From contig JAUIKF010000011.1 of assembly GCA_030430575.1 (NCBI GenBank), positions 62,001 to 126,000 on the forward strand: 64,000 bases of DNA, written 5' to 3'. The notes beneath the pieces were generated by a model, which searched no databases, was not told the origin of the DNA, and saw only the letters and a program-made list of their open reading frames with translations. Both the position numbers and the translations under genes were made by a program. The stretch is from Bacteroidia bacterium (GTDB lineage Bacteria > Bacteroidota > Bacteroidia > J057). How positions within the stretch are numbered: the first letter of the stretch is position 1; the number at the start of each line of letters is the position of its first letter. Positions 62,492-64,000 of the stretch are shown piece by piece.

Positions 62492-64000
62492 TTACCCGGC
62501 AATTGCTCCACATACAGCGATGTAGAAGGGAATGCGAATTCAACGCCCATTTCTTGAGCCTTGTCCATGATCCCTAGGTAGATCTCTTGGCAGGCTATCA
62601 TATACAAGTCGTAGTCTGGTTTGGTAAAAATGGTGGTCAACACTACATCCAGGGATGAGCTGGACATTTGATTAAACTGGACCACCGTTTTGCCAGGGGT
62701 AACGTCCGGACGACTTTCCACAATCTCCCGCACAGCATCCACAAACGCCTCCATTTGGGCACGGGAAGTGGCATAAGTCACTGTTAGGCTCGTAGATAAG
62801 CGACGATGTGAACGCAAGCCATGGTTGGTGATGGTCATATTGACCAATGTTCCATTGGGAATGGAAACCAGCGAACCGCCCAGTTCTCTCAGACGAGTAG
62901 AGCGGACGCCTACTTCCTCTACCACCCCAGCCATCGAACCCGATTCGATATAATCTCCGATCTGGAACGGACGGTCTAGAAAGATAGAGAGTGAACCGAT
63001 GAAGTTTTTCACCGTATCCTGTGCCGCCAAGGCCAAAGCCAATCCACCGATGGAAACCCCTGCCAGTAGAGCAGTGACGTTTACCCCCAAATTTTGCAAA
63101 ATGAAGATCAAACCAAAGGTCACCACAATGATCTTGACAATCCTTGTCAGAAGAGGGATGAGTTGATCATCCATGGTGGTATCGGTGCGTGAGGCCATCA
63201 GGGCAGCGATCTTAGCCGCCAGCTCGATCAGGCGATAAGCCACCATGATGCCAAAGAGGGAAGAGAGGATGCGTAGGCCCGATGTCACATATTGGCTCAA
63301 GGCAATATCAAATTGGAGGATGGGGACAAATTTTGCAATCACCAACGTCACCAGCAGCCAACTAAGGGGCTTGGCCACAGGATGGACGTCCTTCATCGAC
63401 ATATCTAATTGGGCAGAAATCAGTTTCACTACGCGTTTGAGTACCCAAGAAAGTAGCTTATCTACTACGTAATACAGGACAAAAGCCCCCAACAATAGGA
63501 GCAATATGCCTACGTATTGCCATACTTTAAGGCCTAAGAAGCTTTTGTTGCCAATAGAGGCAGGTACCAGGTGCACCAGCAAATCTGCCCCATAAGGATA
63601 AATCTCCTTGTGGATAGCGGGGATAGCCTGAACTGTCCTTCGGGAATATAGCCATTGATCTCCGTATTTCTGAACATAGATTTGGGGATATTGATCAAAA
63701 ACAACAAATCGATTTCTGCCCGCAGAGTCAACAAAGGTCTCATTTTTGGGGATTTCATCAGGGTCAATAAAATAGCCAGCACCGTCATATATCTGGATCA
63801 GCATCCGGGCTATAGTCTTCAAACGCGCTGGGCTTAGATCCCCAGGATAGAGCGCTTGGGCAGAAAGGTCGGGTTGATAATTGCTTTGTTGGAGATAAAT
63901 CAAATGGCTCGAAATGGTTGCACGTGGCGATGCTAAACTAAACGTCGGTTGTTCGCTGTCCTCAACCTCAACCGGCACTTCGATAAAAGGCCCCACGCTA
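62485..64000 (-). CDS. Mechanosensitive channel of the MscS family, N-terminus beyond window
   Basis: At least 503 residues; the frame stays open past the right edge. A long N-terminal extracytoplasmic region (~170 visible residues, HLIYLQQSNYQPDLSAQALY) is followed by several transmembrane helices (VGILLLLLGAFVLYYVVDKL, LLVTLVIAKFVPILQFDIAL) and the pore helix GVSIGGLALALAAQDTVKNF. The cytoplasmic beta-domain follows (IFLDRPFQIGDYIESGSMAG, LRELGGSLVSIPNGTLVNMT). This is the large MscK/YnaI-like subtype. It opens under membrane tension to release osmolytes. Convergent with the FtsX/LolE-like permease. Confidence 0.92.
   Translation of the reverse strand, partial: SVGPFIEVPVEVEDSEQPTFSLASPRATISSHLIYLQQSNYQPDLSAQALYPGDLSPARLKTIARMLIQIYDGAGYFIDPDEIPKNETFVDSAGRNRFVVFDQYPQIYVQKYGDQWLYSRRTVQAIPAIHKEIYPYGADLLVHLVPASIGNKSFLGLKVWQYVGILLLLLGAFVLYYVVDKLLSWVLKRVVKLISAQLDMSMKDVHPVAKPLSWLLVTLVIAKFVPILQFDIALSQYVTSGLRILSSLFGIMVAYRLIELAAKIAALMASRTDTTMDDQLIPLLTRIVKIIVVTFGLIFILQNLGVNVTALLAGVSIGGLALALAAQDTVKNFIGSLSIFLDRPFQIGDYIESGSMAGVVEEVGVRSTRLRELGGSLVSIPNGTLVNMTITNHGLRSHRRLSTSLTVTYATSRAQMEAFVDAVREIVESRPDVTPGKTVVQFNQMSSSSLDVVLTTIFTKPDYDLYMIACQEIYLGIMDKAQEMGVEFAFPSTSLYVEQLPGKD

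Overview
The window looks like a chromosomal segment of a Bacteroidota bacterium, probably near the class Saprospiria (placement is inference). Evidence for the phylum: nine proteins end in type IX secretion (T9SS) type A sorting domains (the FPNPTxG motif followed by a beta-rich tail ending K/R), a lipid-anchored TamA-type protein (TamL), bacillithiol synthase BshA, a DUF4834-like protein, and promoter-like boxes of the form TAnnTTTG. I found no rRNA, tRNA, CRISPR array, insertion sequence or phage genes.

Layout. 1-7.2 kb: truncated TPR-like protein, SBBP-repeat T9SS protein, small operon of ECF sigma factor, SRPBCC protein and an unknown protein, then a GH109-like oxidoreductase. 7.5-11.4 kb: S23-type four-helix protein, TamL, and a TrmH-type RNA methyltransferase whose start codon overlaps that of TamL. 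11.5-18.6 kb: cluster of exported proteins of unknown function (large LRR protein, two NTF2-like-sized proteins, coiled-coil lipoprotein) facing a CotH-like/TPR pair. 18.8-22.8 kb: LolA-like lipoprotein and an AT-rich pair, a P-loop ATPase overlapping a TPR protein. 23.0-30.3 kb: complete RND efflux operon (TetR, TolC, adaptor, permease) with a candidate operator. 30.4-40.1 kb: secreted T9SS cargo, namely three thioredoxin-like/Omp28-like proteins, one lacking both active-site cysteines, and a subtilisin. 40.2-51 kb: BshA, a GH3/beta-lactamase fusion, an N-acyltransferase/methyltransferase pair, amine oxidase, response regulator, rhomboid and alpha/beta hydrolase. 51-56.4 kb: BlaI-type repressor with two perfect operator palindromes, then three tandem paralogous T9SS cargo proteins. 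56.5-64 kb: M20 dipeptidase, a T9SS protein, NamZ muramidase, FtsX/LolE-like permease and MscS channel (cut by the right edge).

How the genes connect. The RND block is one regulated efflux operon. NamZ and the GH3/beta-lactamase fusion both fit peptidoglycan turnover. The T9SS cargo depends on a secretion apparatus encoded elsewhere. The ATPase/TPR pair looks like a STAND-type sensor split over two genes and is my best candidate for an undescribed protein system.

The strongest unexplained signal is in the spacers. Many contain tandem 7-, 8-, 9- or roughly 10-base words, and in several the words recur on the opposite strand a short distance away, so the spacer can fold into a long hairpin. 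Word families differ between sites (e.g. TTTAGGG x11, GGTTCTA, CTGAACT, ATGAnnAA, AATCCGTGN, CTTGAACGN), yet the architecture is shared. They sit between convergent genes, inside the efflux operon, and around the S23 gene.
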